Shown here in pieces: positions 9,901 to 18,257 of a DNA stretch of 64,000 nt. Numbering within the stretch: the first letter of the stretch is position 1; the number at the start of each line of letters is the position of its first letter. The stretch comes from Micromonospora sp. MA102 (GTDB lineage Bacteria > Actinomycetota > Actinomycetes > Mycobacteriales > Micromonosporaceae): NCBI RefSeq assembly GCF_025460765.1, contig NZ_JAMWEG010000021.1, forward strand, positions 1-64,000. Direction: 5' to 3'. A model generated the notes under the pieces. It was given only the letters and a program-made list of their open reading frames with translations, was not told where the DNA came from and made no database searches. Both the position numbers and the translations under genes were made by a program.

Positions 9901-10195
9901 CGGCCTCGACGACTACAACCGGGCCGCCGGCAACGCGCCCACCAAGGTGCTGATCGGCGTCAGCGGCCAGCCCGCCGGCGGCGTCCATGCCACCCGGGTG
10001 GAGGCGTCCTTCGACGAGGGCGGCACCTGGCAGTCGCTGACGGTCACCGGCGGGCCGGACGGGACGCTGGGCAAGGTGATGGTCCCCAGCCCGGCCGCGG
10101 CGGGCCACGTCGCGCTGCGGGTCACGCTGACCGACCAGGACGGCAACCAGGTCACGCAGACCGTCCACCGCGCCTACGAGGTGCGGCCCCGGTAA
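6908..10195 (+). CDS. Secreted S8 (subtilisin-like) serine peptidase 2
   Basis: This 1095-residue protein starts at an ATG preceded by GAAGAAGTGAG. A signal peptide covers residues 1-36 (hydrophobic core ALAVVSGVLAVGLAALPLPP, cleavage after ALAS). The subtilase domain has aspartate near 244 (VAVLDTGYD), histidine near 279 (GHGTHVSST), asparagine near 372 (AAGNNG) and serine near 445 (GTSMAAPHVTG). The N-terminal segment HTITLVTGDTVSV and the C-terminal EASFDEGGTWQ module are shared with the peptidases at 1417 and 10323, so the three arose by duplication. The middle region is beta-rich and lacks a clear protease-associated domain. It is followed by a strong terminator and probably forms its own transcript. 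Confidence 0.93.
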   Translation: MSVRLSRPQRRAALAVVSGVLAVGLAALPLPPALASPQPATAPGPTHQSPEHHTITLVTGDTVSVTRGPKGITSYSITPGPGREDVTFLTRSSGDGSVSVIPSDALKLLSADRLDPQLFDLGALIDSAPDGGGELPLIAQYAKATTSGPADRVRGVLADNARTTLALPRLGLNAMRVPTDDTGRMWRAVTGGERAAQSLHAGLGKLWLDRRMKVSLERSVPQIGAPTAWQAGLTGTGVTVAVLDTGYDLDHPDLKDVVVASADFVGEGTVDDHVGHGTHVSSTIAGSGAASDGLRKGVAPGAKLAEGKVCTEDGCPWSAILAGMQWAANEVHAKVINMSLGGLDTPGIDPLEAAVNDLSAQTGALFVIAAGNNGCRYGARPVGSPSTADAALSVAAVSSADFIADFSSCGPRVIDNALKPEISAPGVGIVAAVPGGGYGTSSGTSMAAPHVTGAAAILAQQHPDWTGEQLKSGLMSSASQPQWESMPSPRYGAGRVDVARAIAAQVTPSAGALNINQPWPRPTQGVTRTVSYRNAGTEPVVLDLAVSSIPAALVTLSTQRLTVPAGDSASVTLTVGNEGEAEAYHLGALTATVDGTPMARTALSYHQDARYDVSVELVNRLGAPAEGSVAAVNGDTGAVTYLTVNGGTARGMLPTGRHYLLTTVYPGGPEDIAFTYGIVPVTVTDNTAVLPVRVDARRGKQVRLEVSDRSAEHVVTSVDLTLDVAGTRMAHGGSFGVQGASYVLPVEDPAVTYGARAVFDKKGSSEQSPSPYHYRIADTRAGIPTDPVRTVAREDLARVVMDYKAPGVASSGSAAVGMSTDSSLPTLTVEGPVTFPSTVIDYRAPGRYESEIRIGDNWITAPARTVSLADAGRETWNNAILGPTLDSTTGLNGDGFMSIPDIPWFVDAETHDFAYTPASGTLTLKREGEQVAQWQAGQWGYAYGLPVEKATYTLQASVTRSVPFATLSSRIDAEWRFTAAGTTEWVANPLMVPRLAAVGLDDYNRAAGNAPTKVLIGVSGQPAGGVHATRVEASFDEGGTWQSLTVTGGPDGTLGKVMVPSPAAAGHVALRVTLTDQDGNQVTQTVHRAYEVRPR

Positions 10196-10205
10196 CCGAG
10201 CGAGG

Positions 10206-10247
10206 CCGGGCCCGAGCGGCTACAAGCCGCTCGGGCCCGGTTTTTTT
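10206..10247 (+). terminator. Rho-independent terminator
   Basis: A perfect 15-bp GC-rich stem (CCGGGCCCGAGCGGC at 10206-10220, loop TACAA, complement at 10226-10240) is followed by seven T residues. It begins 10 bases after the stop of the second S8 peptidase and separates it from the third. Confidence 0.93.
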
Positions 10248-10322
10248 CGATCCTTTCCAGAATGGACGGCCGAGCTGATCCTGCCCGCGGCAGGTGCGGC
10301 CGCCCCCCAACACGGGAGCGAG

Positions 10323-13300
10323 ATGCCCAGACGAATCCGGTGGCTGTTGGCGACCACCACAGTGGTCGCGACGCTGCAAGCGGTGCCGGGAACCCCGGCG
10401 CTGGCGAACCCGACCCCAGACCTCACCACCCCGAACCCTGCCGCCGCGGCCCCGGCCGGCAGCGGTGAGACGCACACCGTCACGCTGCTCACCGGCGACG
10501 TGGTGACCGTCGAGACCACCGGATCCGGCTGCCCCCGAGTCCGCGTGCAGCCCGTCGACCCGGCCGGGGTGATCCGGCGCAGCTGCGGTGCCGACGGGCA
10601 TATGAAGGTCATCCCGGCGAAGGTGGCGGCTCAGGTCGGTACCGTGCTCGACCCGGACCTCTTCGACGTGACCACGCTGATCGCCGACGGCTACGACGAC
10701 GAGAGCACCGCCGAGCTGCCGGTGATCGTGCAGCCCGCCGAGAACCAGCGGACGACCGCGCTCGCCGGCGTCCGACCGCTGTCGAGCATCGGCGCGGTCG
10801 CCGGGGCCGTGCCGAAGAAGTCCGCGGCCAACGCCAGGACGGCGACCACCTCCCTGCTCACCAGTGCGCGCAAGGTCTGGCTCGACCGGAAGGTGCACGC
10901 GACCGGGATCACCGCCGGCAACCACGGCGGCGGGCAGCCCGCTCAACTCGACCACAACATCAGCCAGATCTCCGCGCCGCAGGCCTGGCAGGCCGGCTAC
11001 ACCGGCACGGGCACCCGGGTGGCCGTGCTCGACACCGGCGCCGACTTCAGCCACCCCGACCTGGCCGGTCAGGTCGTCGACCGCGCCGACTTCGTCATCC
11101 CGGGCGGCGACGCGGTCGACCACAACGGGCACGGCACCCACGTCGCAACCACCATCGCCGGCACCGGGGCCGCCTCGCACGGCCAGCGTCGCGGCATCGC
11201 GCCCGACGCGCGCCTGGTCATCGGCAAGGTCCTCGACGACTTCGGCTCCGGGTCCGACTCCGGCATCATCGCCGGCATGGAGTGGGCCGCGGCCCGCGCC
11301 GACGTGATCAACATGAGCCTGGGCGGCTCCATGCCGGACGACGGCACCGACCCGATGGCGGTCGCCGTCGACAACCTCACCGAGCAGACCGGGGCCCTGT
11401 TCGTCATCGCCGCCGGCAACAGCGGCGGCGCGATCGCGTCCCCCGGCTCGGCCGGGCGCGCGCTGACCGTCGGCGCGGTCGACGCGGACGACGAGCGGGC
11501 CGACTTCTCCAGCCGGGGACCGCTGATCAACACCTGGGCGGCGAAGCCGGAGCTGGTCGCCCCGGGTGTCGACATCGTCGCCGGCCGGGCCGCCGGCACG
11601 TCGCTCGGCACGCCGTTCGACGAGTACCACACCACCCTCTCCGGCACCTCCATGGCCACCCCGCATGCCGCAGGGGCCGCCGCGCTGCTCGCCCAGCGGC
11701 ACCCCGACTGGACCGCGGACCGGCTCAAGGCCGGGCTCGTCGGTGCCGCCGACCCGCTGCCGGATGCCGAGCCGTACACCGTCGGCGCCGGCCGGCTCAA
11801 CGCGGCGCGGGCCCTCACCGGTCCGGTGAGCGACCAGCCGGTGGTCAACGTCGGCACCTTCAGCTACCCGCAGTCCGGCACCCACGAGGTGCGGCTGAGC
11901 TGGACCGGCGACCGGACCCCGGCGGCCGTCCCGCTCGATCTCGCCGTCACGGTCGCCAACCACGACGGGACCGCCGTACCCCGCCGCGCCGCGAAGCTGT
12001 CGACCACCCGGGTGACGCTCAAGCGCGGCGTGCCCGCCACGGCGACGCTGCGGCTCGACCGCGCGGCGCTGGCTGGCTCGCCCGGGTACTACCTGGCCAC
12101 GGTCACCGCCCGCAGGCCTAATCACCCGCTGGTGGCGACCACGCCGGTCGCCTTCTACGTGGAGCCGCGCAGCTACGACCTGACGATCCAGACCCGTCCC
12201 GTGCCGGGCGCCCCGGCGAGCGGGTACAGCGCCGTCGGGGTGGAGGTGACCAACCTCGCCGACCCGCTGCTCTACGGCGGCGGCGTGTTCTTCACCCCCG
12301 GCAAGTCGGCCACGCTGCGGGTCCCGGCCGGCCGCTACCAGGTCACCGCCGGGTTCAGCACCTACGACGACCAGACCGGCGCGCAGACGGGTGCGTTCGT
12401 CGGGGACAGCGACCTCGCCGTCGACGGCCCCCGGACGGTCGTCCTCGACCCGACGCAGGCCAAGCCGATGACCGCGACCGTGCCCGGGAAGCCCACCCAG
12501 ACCCTCGCGAGCGATTTCCTGTACGTGCAGACGGCCGGGAACGGTCTGTCCTGGTGGCAGGGCATCGCGGCGTGGGGTGACTCGGCCACGGTCGCGACCG
12601 GCCCGGTGGCTATGCCCGGCGTCGGGTCGGCGCGGATGTACGGCGGCTGGGGGCTGGACTCGCCAGCGGGGACGGCCGCGCCGTACCACTACGACCTGGC
12701 TCACGAGTACACCGAGGGCGTGCCGGCCGACCCCACCTACCGGGTCACCGCCGCCGAGCAGGCCCGGCTCGCCCGGATCGACCAGCGGTTCAACCAGCTG
12801 GACCTGGACGGGATGGTGACCTCGATGCGCCGCTTCGGCTTCACCCTGGACGGGTACTACCTGACCCAGAACCCCACCTACGACCTGCCGGCGACGCGTA
12901 CCGACTACGTCTCGCCCGGGTTCCTCTGGCAGGACACCGGGACCTACGGCGGTCTCCCGGCGCAGGAGGCGCCTCGGGACTACGCCCCGGGTAGCCGGCA
13001 GACCAAGATCTGGGCGCGGCAGCCGCTGCGCTCCGACTGGTTCGACGACCCGGCCGACTGGGGGTTGAGCTGCGCCGGCGCGCCGTGGCGGACCAGCGGC
13101 AACCTGCACGTCGACCTGGTCATGCTCGTCGACGAGCACCAGCGGGCCGACTGCCTGCAGGCCGGCGCGATCGGCATCACGCGGAAGCTGGCGCTCTACC
13201 GGGACGGCCAGCTCGTCGACGAGCGCAACGCCGCCCGGACCGACTTCAGCGTGCCGGCGGAGGCGGCGGACTACCGGCTCACCTTCGACGTCGACACCAG

Positions 13301-13694
13301 CCGGATTCTGCCGTTCTCGACCCACGTCAACACCGCGTGGACCTTCCGGTCGGCCGGACCGGCCGGCACGGCGCGCAGCGCCCTGCCGCTCCTGTCGGTC
13401 GACTACGCCCTGCCGCTGGACGCGGCGAACCATCCCACCAGTGGTCCGGCCACGTTCGCGGTACGGCAGGCCCAGGGGGCGCCGGCCCAGCGGGTCACCT
13501 CGTTCCAGGTCTGGACCTCGACCGACGACGGCGCCACCTGGCAGCCGGCCACGGTCGACCGGGACCAGGACGGCTACCACGCCGCGCTGCCGGCCGTGAC
13601 GGGCGGGCAGGCGGTCTCGCTGCGGGTGAAGGCGACCGCCGACGGCGGTAGCGGCATCGAGCAGGCGATCATCCGGGCGTACCGCGCCGGCTGA
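10323..13694 (+). CDS. Secreted S8 (subtilisin-like) serine peptidase 3
   Basis: This is a 1123-residue protein. The ATG has GGGAGCGAG just upstream. A signal peptide spans residues 1-29 (core WLLATTTVVATLQAV, cleavage after ALA). The catalytic aspartate lies near 237 (VAVLDTGAD), histidine near 273 (GHGTHVATT), asparagine near 366 (AAGNSG) and serine near 443 (GTSMATPHAAG). The leader segment HTVTLLTGDVVTVET and the C-terminal STDDGATWQ module match the two neighbouring paralogs. The terminator at 10206 means it needs its own promoter in the 75 bases upstream. Its role is presumably extracellular protein or peptide degradation; no specific substrate can be read from the sequence. Confidence 0.93.
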   Translation: MPRRIRWLLATTTVVATLQAVPGTPALANPTPDLTTPNPAAAAPAGSGETHTVTLLTGDVVTVETTGSGCPRVRVQPVDPAGVIRRSCGADGHMKVIPAKVAAQVGTVLDPDLFDVTTLIADGYDDESTAELPVIVQPAENQRTTALAGVRPLSSIGAVAGAVPKKSAANARTATTSLLTSARKVWLDRKVHATGITAGNHGGGQPAQLDHNISQISAPQAWQAGYTGTGTRVAVLDTGADFSHPDLAGQVVDRADFVIPGGDAVDHNGHGTHVATTIAGTGAASHGQRRGIAPDARLVIGKVLDDFGSGSDSGIIAGMEWAAARADVINMSLGGSMPDDGTDPMAVAVDNLTEQTGALFVIAAGNSGGAIASPGSAGRALTVGAVDADDERADFSSRGPLINTWAAKPELVAPGVDIVAGRAAGTSLGTPFDEYHTTLSGTSMATPHAAGAAALLAQRHPDWTADRLKAGLVGAADPLPDAEPYTVGAGRLNAARALTGPVSDQPVVNVGTFSYPQSGTHEVRLSWTGDRTPAAVPLDLAVTVANHDGTAVPRRAAKLSTTRVTLKRGVPATATLRLDRAALAGSPGYYLATVTARRPNHPLVATTPVAFYVEPRSYDLTIQTRPVPGAPASGYSAVGVEVTNLADPLLYGGGVFFTPGKSATLRVPAGRYQVTAGFSTYDDQTGAQTGAFVGDSDLAVDGPRTVVLDPTQAKPMTATVPGKPTQTLASDFLYVQTAGNGLSWWQGIAAWGDSATVATGPVAMPGVGSARMYGGWGLDSPAGTAAPYHYDLAHEYTEGVPADPTYRVTAAEQARLARIDQRFNQLDLDGMVTSMRRFGFTLDGYYLTQNPTYDLPATRTDYVSPGFLWQDTGTYGGLPAQEAPRDYAPGSRQTKIWARQPLRSDWFDDPADWGLSCAGAPWRTSGNLHVDLVMLVDEHQRADCLQAGAIGITRKLALYRDGQLVDERNAARTDFSVPAEAADYRLTFDVDTSRILPFSTHVNTAWTFRSAGPAGTARSALPLLSVDYALPLDAANHPTSGPATFAVRQAQGAPAQRVTSFQVWTSTDDGATWQPATVDRDQDGYHAALPAVTGGQAVSLRVKATADGGSGIEQAIIRAYRAG

Positions 13695-13719
13695 CCGTCC
13701 CGATCCGCCGCCCCTCCAC

Positions 13720-13755
13720 CGAGGCGCGGCCCGGTGTGGACCGGGCCGCGCCTCG
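13720..13755 (+). terminator. Hairpin terminator after peptidase 3
   Basis: A perfect 15-bp stem (CGAGGCGCGGCCCGG, loop TGTGGA, then its complement) lies 26 bases after the stop codon. There is no T-run, which is common for actinomycete terminators. Confidence 0.75.
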
Positions 13756-14378
13756 GCGCGTTCCAGCCTCCCGGTAGGACGCGTGAGGGCTGTCGAACAT
13801 GGAAATCGCTGCGGCGCATCGCCCCGAGTACCACCAACTGCACCCGCCAGACCGGTTGCACCTGATTCGGACGTTGCCCATGGCGCCTCAAGGGCGGCAT
13901 GCACGGTGGTGCCGATGTGAGTGTGCCGAGCGTTCGCCGCCTACCGTCCGGCTTCGAGGACCTGCTTCATCTCCAGGATGCTCCGTTCCGCTACGGGTTC
14001 CTGTCGCCGCCGGCGTGCTCATCGGCTGGTCGACGCACATCCTGGAAGCAGCCCGGTCACGAACACCGCTGGCTGGAGCTCCTCGGCCGCGTCATAGAGC
14101 GCACCTGTTTACCGATCCCACCGAGCCGCCCAGGTCCACATCGCCCGTGCCGCGCGGGTCCCTGGGAGCGGCCGGCGGCTGCCGGTGTCGACGCCGGAGT
14201 TGCGGTTCAGGTTCAGCTCGCAGGGCTTTATCCTCACCGAGTCGCTCTCGTCCGGATCCACCTCGGCGCAGGGTGCCCACTTTGAACTCGATGCTGAGCC
14301 CTGCCTCTTAGCCGCAAACGCTGACGATGGCGATCGGTCAGGTGCCGCCTGCGGGCCTGGTGACACCGGCGTGCCTCG
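13756..14378. other. Non-coding or decayed stretch
   Basis: No intact gene is visible in these 620 bases. On the plus strand around 13950-14090 fragments in two frames read FRYGFLSP and GWSTHILEAA, which faintly recall a citrate-synthase-like protein with a frameshift. The match is too weak to name. The broken GH35 gene runs into this region from the right, so sequence here has replaced the missing part of that gene. Confidence 0.35.
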
Positions 14379-14831
14379 TCACCGATGCAGAGGCGTGCCC
14401 GAGTGACGCAGCAGGGCATCAGGTGATTCGTTGCGGGTGCTGATCGGCGCGCCGTCCCAGGTGGTGGACAGCAGGTGCGGGTGCTCGTCGTACACCCGGT
14501 AGGGGATGCCCTCGTTCTTCAGCTCGGCCATGACGAACGGGCCGGGGCGGACCACGGCCCGCAGCCCGCGCTGGTGCGCAAGGTCGAGGAAGCCGGCCAG
14601 GTCGCGCTGCTCGCAGGTACGCCCGGTCAGGTCGACCGAGCCATCCGGCAGTTCGTGCCACAGCCATGGCACGTAGGTGGCGACAGTGTCGCCGCCGCAG
14701 TCGAGTAGGCGGTCGAGCCGGTGCGCCCAGTCGGCCCGGCCGAGGCGGAAGTAGTGCACCTCACCGGCGAGCAGCAGCTCGGGCCGGCCGTCCACGAGGA
14801 TCCGGCGATCGCAGAGTCGCACTTCTGGCAT
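14379..14831 (-). pseudogene. GH35 beta-galactosidase, N-terminal fragment
   Basis: The first 135 residues are a clear GH35 start: RRILVDGRPELLLAGEVHYF, then DTVATYVPWLWHE, RGLRAVVRPGPFVMAE and LKNEGIPYR. The start ATG has AAGGAG in good position. Similarity stops at about 14430 and the frame ends at 14379, while family members need roughly 600 residues and carry their catalytic glutamates beyond this point. It is therefore an inactive remnant. It is divergent from the LacI gene at 14950 and shares its operator region, so it was probably a target of that regulator and part of the same glycan-use module. Confidence 0.75.
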
Positions 14832-14908
14832 ATGAGGCAGAGCTCCTTACGCCGGAGATTATGGACCGGAGGCTTGTGAAGTTCGTCCCGGCTGCCTATG
14901 GTTCGGCT

Positions 14909-14920
14909 GAAACCGGTTTC
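14909..14920. promoter_or_regulatory. LacI-type operator
   Basis: GAAACCGGTTTC is a perfect 12-bp palindrome with the central CG typical of LacI-family sites. It lies in the divergent promoter region between the GH35 fragment and the lacI gene. The core AACCGGTT recurs twice upstream of the hydrolase gene that starts at 22740, so these are likely sites of the adjacent LacI protein, including autoregulation. Confidence 0.7.
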
Positions 14921-14949
14921 TGTGAGGCACGTTACGGATCGAGGGAGCG

Positions 14950-15981
14950 ATGAGCAACAGCCGTATGAGTGTTCGCGAGATCGCCAAGCTCGCCGGCGTC
15001 TCCGTCGCCACCGTCTCCCGGGTCTCCAACGGCACCGGCCAGGTCTCCGACGAGATGCGTCGCCGGGTGCTGGAAGCGATCGAGAAGCACGGATACCGTC
15101 CCCACCACCTCGGCCGCGCCCTGGCCGCCGGCCGGCACGGCGCCCTCGGCCTGGTCTTCCCCGGCCTGTCCGGCCCCTACTTCACCGAGCTGATCCAGGG
15201 CTTCGAGTCCGAGGCGGTGCCGTCTCGGGCCAGCGTGCATATCCTCTGCACGCACCTGCGCTCCGACGCCGACGACCAGGTGTTGGAGATGGGCCACCGG
15301 GTGGACGGCGTCGCCGTGATCGGCGGCACCATCTCCGACGAGGCGCTGCTGCGGCTCGCCACGATGGTCCCCGTGGTGGTGGTCGCCGGCGAGGGACCCG
15401 GGGACATCCCGTCGGTACGCGCCGACAACGCCGGCAACATGCTGGCGCTCACCCGACACCTGCTCGTCGACCACGATCTGCGCGATCTGGTCTTCGTCGG
15501 CAACCCGGCGGGCTCGCCCGATGTCAGCGAACGCTGGGCCGCCTTCCGGGGCGCGCACCACGACCTCGGCATCGATCCGCCGGCCGAGCCGGTCGCGGTC
15601 AGCATGCAGCAGGCCGACGGGGTGCTCGCCGCCGACCAGTTGCTGTGCGGCGATACACCCAGGCCCGCCGGAGTGGTCTGCGCCAACGACGAGATCGCCC
15701 TCGGCGTGCTGGTCGGCGCGCTTGGCCGGGGCCTGCGGGTGCCGCAGGACCTGGTCATCACCGGCTTCGACGACATGCCGGCCGCCGCCCTCGTCACTCC
15801 CGCCCTAACCACCGTCCGCCAACCGGTACGCGAACTCAGCGCCGAGGCGGCCCGGCTGATCCTGCGTGCTGCCGACCGGCCCGGCAACGCTGCCGCGGGC
15901 AGTCTCGTGCTGCCCACCGAACTCGTCCTGCGCCGCAGTTGCGGCTGTCCGGCGCCCCCGACCAGAGGTACCGGCAGGTAA
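14950..15981 (+). CDS. LacI-family transcriptional regulator
   Basis: This is a 343-residue regulator. Residues 6-60 form the LacI helix-turn-helix and hinge (VREIAKLAGVSVATVSRVSN, then YRPHHLGRALAAGR), and residues 65-335 form the periplasmic-binding-protein-like sensor (GLVFPGLSGPYF, VVCANDEIALGVL, GFDDMPAAALVTPALTTVRQ). The start ATG follows CGAGGGAGCG. It reads toward the sugar transporter genes 42 bases downstream and probably forms one operon with them. Its inducer is likely the sugar those genes import. Palindromes at 14909, 22766 and 22783 are its likely operators. The family is certain; the ligand is not known. Confidence 0.92.
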   Translation: MSNSRMSVREIAKLAGVSVATVSRVSNGTGQVSDEMRRRVLEAIEKHGYRPHHLGRALAAGRHGALGLVFPGLSGPYFTELIQGFESEAVPSRASVHILCTHLRSDADDQVLEMGHRVDGVAVIGGTISDEALLRLATMVPVVVVAGEGPGDIPSVRADNAGNMLALTRHLLVDHDLRDLVFVGNPAGSPDVSERWAAFRGAHHDLGIDPPAEPVAVSMQQADGVLAADQLLCGDTPRPAGVVCANDEIALGVLVGALGRGLRVPQDLVITGFDDMPAAALVTPALTTVRQPVRELSAEAARLILRAADRPGNAAAGSLVLPTELVLRRSCGCPAPPTRGTGR

Positions 15982-16022
15982 GTAGCTCACCCATCGAAAC
16001 CACCAACCTCCGGAGGCAAGAG

Positions 16023-17291
16023 ATGAGAAGTAGGCGGTTAACCGCCGCGGCCGCGGTCGTCCTGGCCGCGTCGGTCGCGCTGGCGGGTTGTGGCCGTGAC
16101 TCGGGCGGCGGCCAGGACGAGGCGAAGTCCGTCGGCGCGGGAAAGGCGAGCGGGGACATCACCGTCTGGGCGATGGGCACCGAAGGCGAGAAGCTTGCCG
16201 AGTTCGCGAAGGAGTTCTCCACCGAGAACCCCGACGCCAAGGTCTCCGTCACAGCGGTGCCCTGGGACGCGGCGCACCAGAAGATCGCGAGCGCCATCGC
16301 CGCGAAGCAGACGCCGGACGTGTCGATGATCGGTACCACCTGGCAGGGCGAGTTCGCCAAGACCGGTGCCCTCGACCCGACCCCGCCGGACCTCATCAAG
16401 AAAGACGACTTCTTCCCCGGCGCCTGGGACACCACGATCGTCGACGACACCTCGTACGGCGTCCCGTGGTACGTCGAGACCCGGCTGATCTACTACCGCA
16501 AGGACCTGGCCACCAAGGCCGGGTTCCCGGACGCCCCGAAGTCGTGGGACGACCTCAAGGCCATGGCCAAGGGCATGAAGGAGAAGGCCGGCGCCAAGTG
16601 GGGCCTCAACCTCCAGCCCGGCAAGACCGGCAGCTGGCAGTCGGTCCTGCCGTTCGCCTGGTCCAACGGTGCCGACGTGGCCAGCGCAACCAAGTTGAGC
16701 TTCGACACTCCGGAGATGACCGAGGCGCTCGCCTACTACCAGTCCTTCTTCAAGGAGGGCCTGTCCCCGACCGCGCTGCCGGAGGGCTCGCTCGAGCCCG
16801 GCTTCGTCAAGGGTGAGATCGGCGCCTTCATCTCCGGCCCATGGCACATGGGCATCGTCGAGGAGCAGGGCGGTGCCGGCTTCAAGGACAAGTACGCGGT
16901 CGCACAGCTGCCGACGAAGAAGTCGTCGACCTCGTTCATCGGCGGCAGCAATCTCGCGGTCTTCAAGGACGCCAAGAACCGTGACGGCGGCTGGAAGTTT
17001 GTGCAGTGGCTGAGCAGGCCCGAGGTGCAGGTCAAGTGGTACCAGGCGGTCAAGGACCTGCCCGCGGTGCAGTCGGCCTGGAACGACCCGACGCTGTCCG
17101 GCGACACGTTCCTGACCGCGTTCGGCCAGCAGCTCAAGAGCGCCAAGGCACCGCCGGCGATCACGACCTGGGAGCAGATCGCGGCCGCCTTCGACCTCGA
17201 GGCCGAGAAGCTGTGCAAGCAGAACGCGGACCCGGCCGCGACCGCCAAGGCGATCCAGGAGAAGGCGAGCGCCATCGGGACCGGGAGCTGA
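16023..17291 (+). CDS. Sugar ABC transporter substrate-binding lipoprotein
   Basis: This 422-residue protein is a family 1 (MalE-type) solute-binding protein. It has a lipoprotein signal with lipobox LAGC near residue 24, followed by a glycine-rich linker and DITVWAMGTEGEKLAEFAKE. Conserved features include WYVETRLIYYRKDL and FISGPWHMGI. The start ATG has CCGGAGG 9 bases upstream. It is the first transporter gene after lacI and is followed at one base by the first permease. It should capture an oligosaccharide or monosaccharide outside the membrane. The neighbouring hydrolases suggest a beta-linked glucan- or xylan-derived sugar, but this is inference. Confidence 0.92.
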   Translation: MRSRRLTAAAAVVLAASVALAGCGRDSGGGQDEAKSVGAGKASGDITVWAMGTEGEKLAEFAKEFSTENPDAKVSVTAVPWDAAHQKIASAIAAKQTPDVSMIGTTWQGEFAKTGALDPTPPDLIKKDDFFPGAWDTTIVDDTSYGVPWYVETRLIYYRKDLATKAGFPDAPKSWDDLKAMAKGMKEKAGAKWGLNLQPGKTGSWQSVLPFAWSNGADVASATKLSFDTPEMTEALAYYQSFFKEGLSPTALPEGSLEPGFVKGEIGAFISGPWHMGIVEEQGGAGFKDKYAVAQLPTKKSSTSFIGGSNLAVFKDAKNRDGGWKFVQWLSRPEVQVKWYQAVKDLPAVQSAWNDPTLSGDTFLTAFGQQLKSAKAPPAITTWEQIAAAFDLEAEKLCKQNADPAATAKAIQEKASAIGTGS

Positions 17292-17292
17292 C

Positions 17293-18255
17293 ATGGCCGG
17301 CGCCCCCGCGGCGACGGCACCGGCGCGACCGGCCGGGGCGACGAGCCCCGACCGGCCCGCCGGGTCGGTCCGGCGGCGGCAGCGCCTGCGGCGTGCGCTG
17401 ACCGGCTGGGCCTTCTCCGCGCCCTTCACCGTGTTGTTCCTCGTGTTCATGGCGCTGCCGGTGGTGGTCTCGCTGCTCATGAGCTTCACCGACCTGCGCT
17501 CCACCGACCTGCGCAACCCGCTGGCCGTCAACGTCGTCGGCCTCGACAACTACACCCGCCTGTTCTCCGATCAACTGTTCCTGCGCTCGTCGGTCAACAC
17601 CCTGGTCTTCGTCGTCATCGGCGTCCCGCTCACGATGGTGCTGGCCCTGGCCGCCGCGACCGCGCTCAACTCCGGGCTCGTACGCTTCCGCGCGCTGTTC
17701 CGGGTCGGCTTCTACTTGCCGGTCGTGGCCAGCATCGTGGCGCTCTCGGTGGTCTGGCGTTTCCTGCTCGACCCAGAGGTCGGACTGGTCAACAACCTGT
17801 TGCGCCTGGTCGGGATCGACGGGCCGAACTGGCTGTACGACACCAGGCTCGCGCTGCCGTCGCTGATCGTCATGGCGGCGTGGCGCAACTTCGGCTTCCT
17901 GATGGTGATCTTCCTGGCCGGACTCCAGGCGGTGCCGGCCGACCTCTACGAGGCGGCGACGCTCGACGGCGCGACGCGGTGGCAGCAGTTCCGCAACGTC
18001 ACCGTGCCGATGCTCCGGCCGACGCTGCTCTTCGGCGGGGTGATCACCGGCATCGGCTATCTCCAGTTCTTCGAGGAGCCGCTCGTCATGACGCAGGGCG
18101 GCCCGCTCTCTTCGACGCTGTCGGTGTCGTTCCACATCTACAACCAGTTCGGCTTCGGCAACTACGGCTACGCGGCCGCCGCCAGCTACGTGCTCTTCCT
18201 GGTGATCGTGGCGCTGTCGGCCGTCCAGTTCCGCCTGTTGGGGGAGAGGAACTGA
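17293..18255 (+). CDS. Sugar ABC transporter permease (MalF type)
   Basis: This is a 320-residue inner-membrane permease with six predicted helices, preceded by a cytoplasmic N-terminus rich in alanine, proline and arginine. The EAA loop that contacts the ATPase is present as EAATLDGATRWQQFRNVTVP near residues 219-238. The start lies one base after the upstream stop, so translation is coupled. It pairs with the second permease at 18258. No ATPase gene is in this operon; in actinomycetes a shared MsiK-type ATPase encoded elsewhere usually serves such transporters, which is the likely situation here. Confidence 0.92.
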   Translation: MAGAPAATAPARPAGATSPDRPAGSVRRRQRLRRALTGWAFSAPFTVLFLVFMALPVVVSLLMSFTDLRSTDLRNPLAVNVVGLDNYTRLFSDQLFLRSSVNTLVFVVIGVPLTMVLALAAATALNSGLVRFRALFRVGFYLPVVASIVALSVVWRFLLDPEVGLVNNLLRLVGIDGPNWLYDTRLALPSLIVMAAWRNFGFLMVIFLAGLQAVPADLYEAATLDGATRWQQFRNVTVPMLRPTLLFGGVITGIGYLQFFEEPLVMTQGGPLSSTLSVSFHIYNQFGFGNYGYAAAASYVLFLVIVALSAVQFRLLGERN

Positions 18256-18257
18256 CG

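Noticed and set aside
7462..10278. 938-codon open frame on the plus strand
   Set aside because: It overlaps the second S8 peptidase in another frame and reads through the strong terminator at 10206; arginine-rich shadow frame.
10152..13904. 1250-codon open frame on the minus strand
   Set aside because: It covers the third S8 peptidase in antisense and spans a terminator. It has no motifs, signal peptide or ribosome site.
13899..14285. Possible citrate-synthase-like gene
   Set aside because: Only two very short similar segments in different frames are visible; too little to call a gene.
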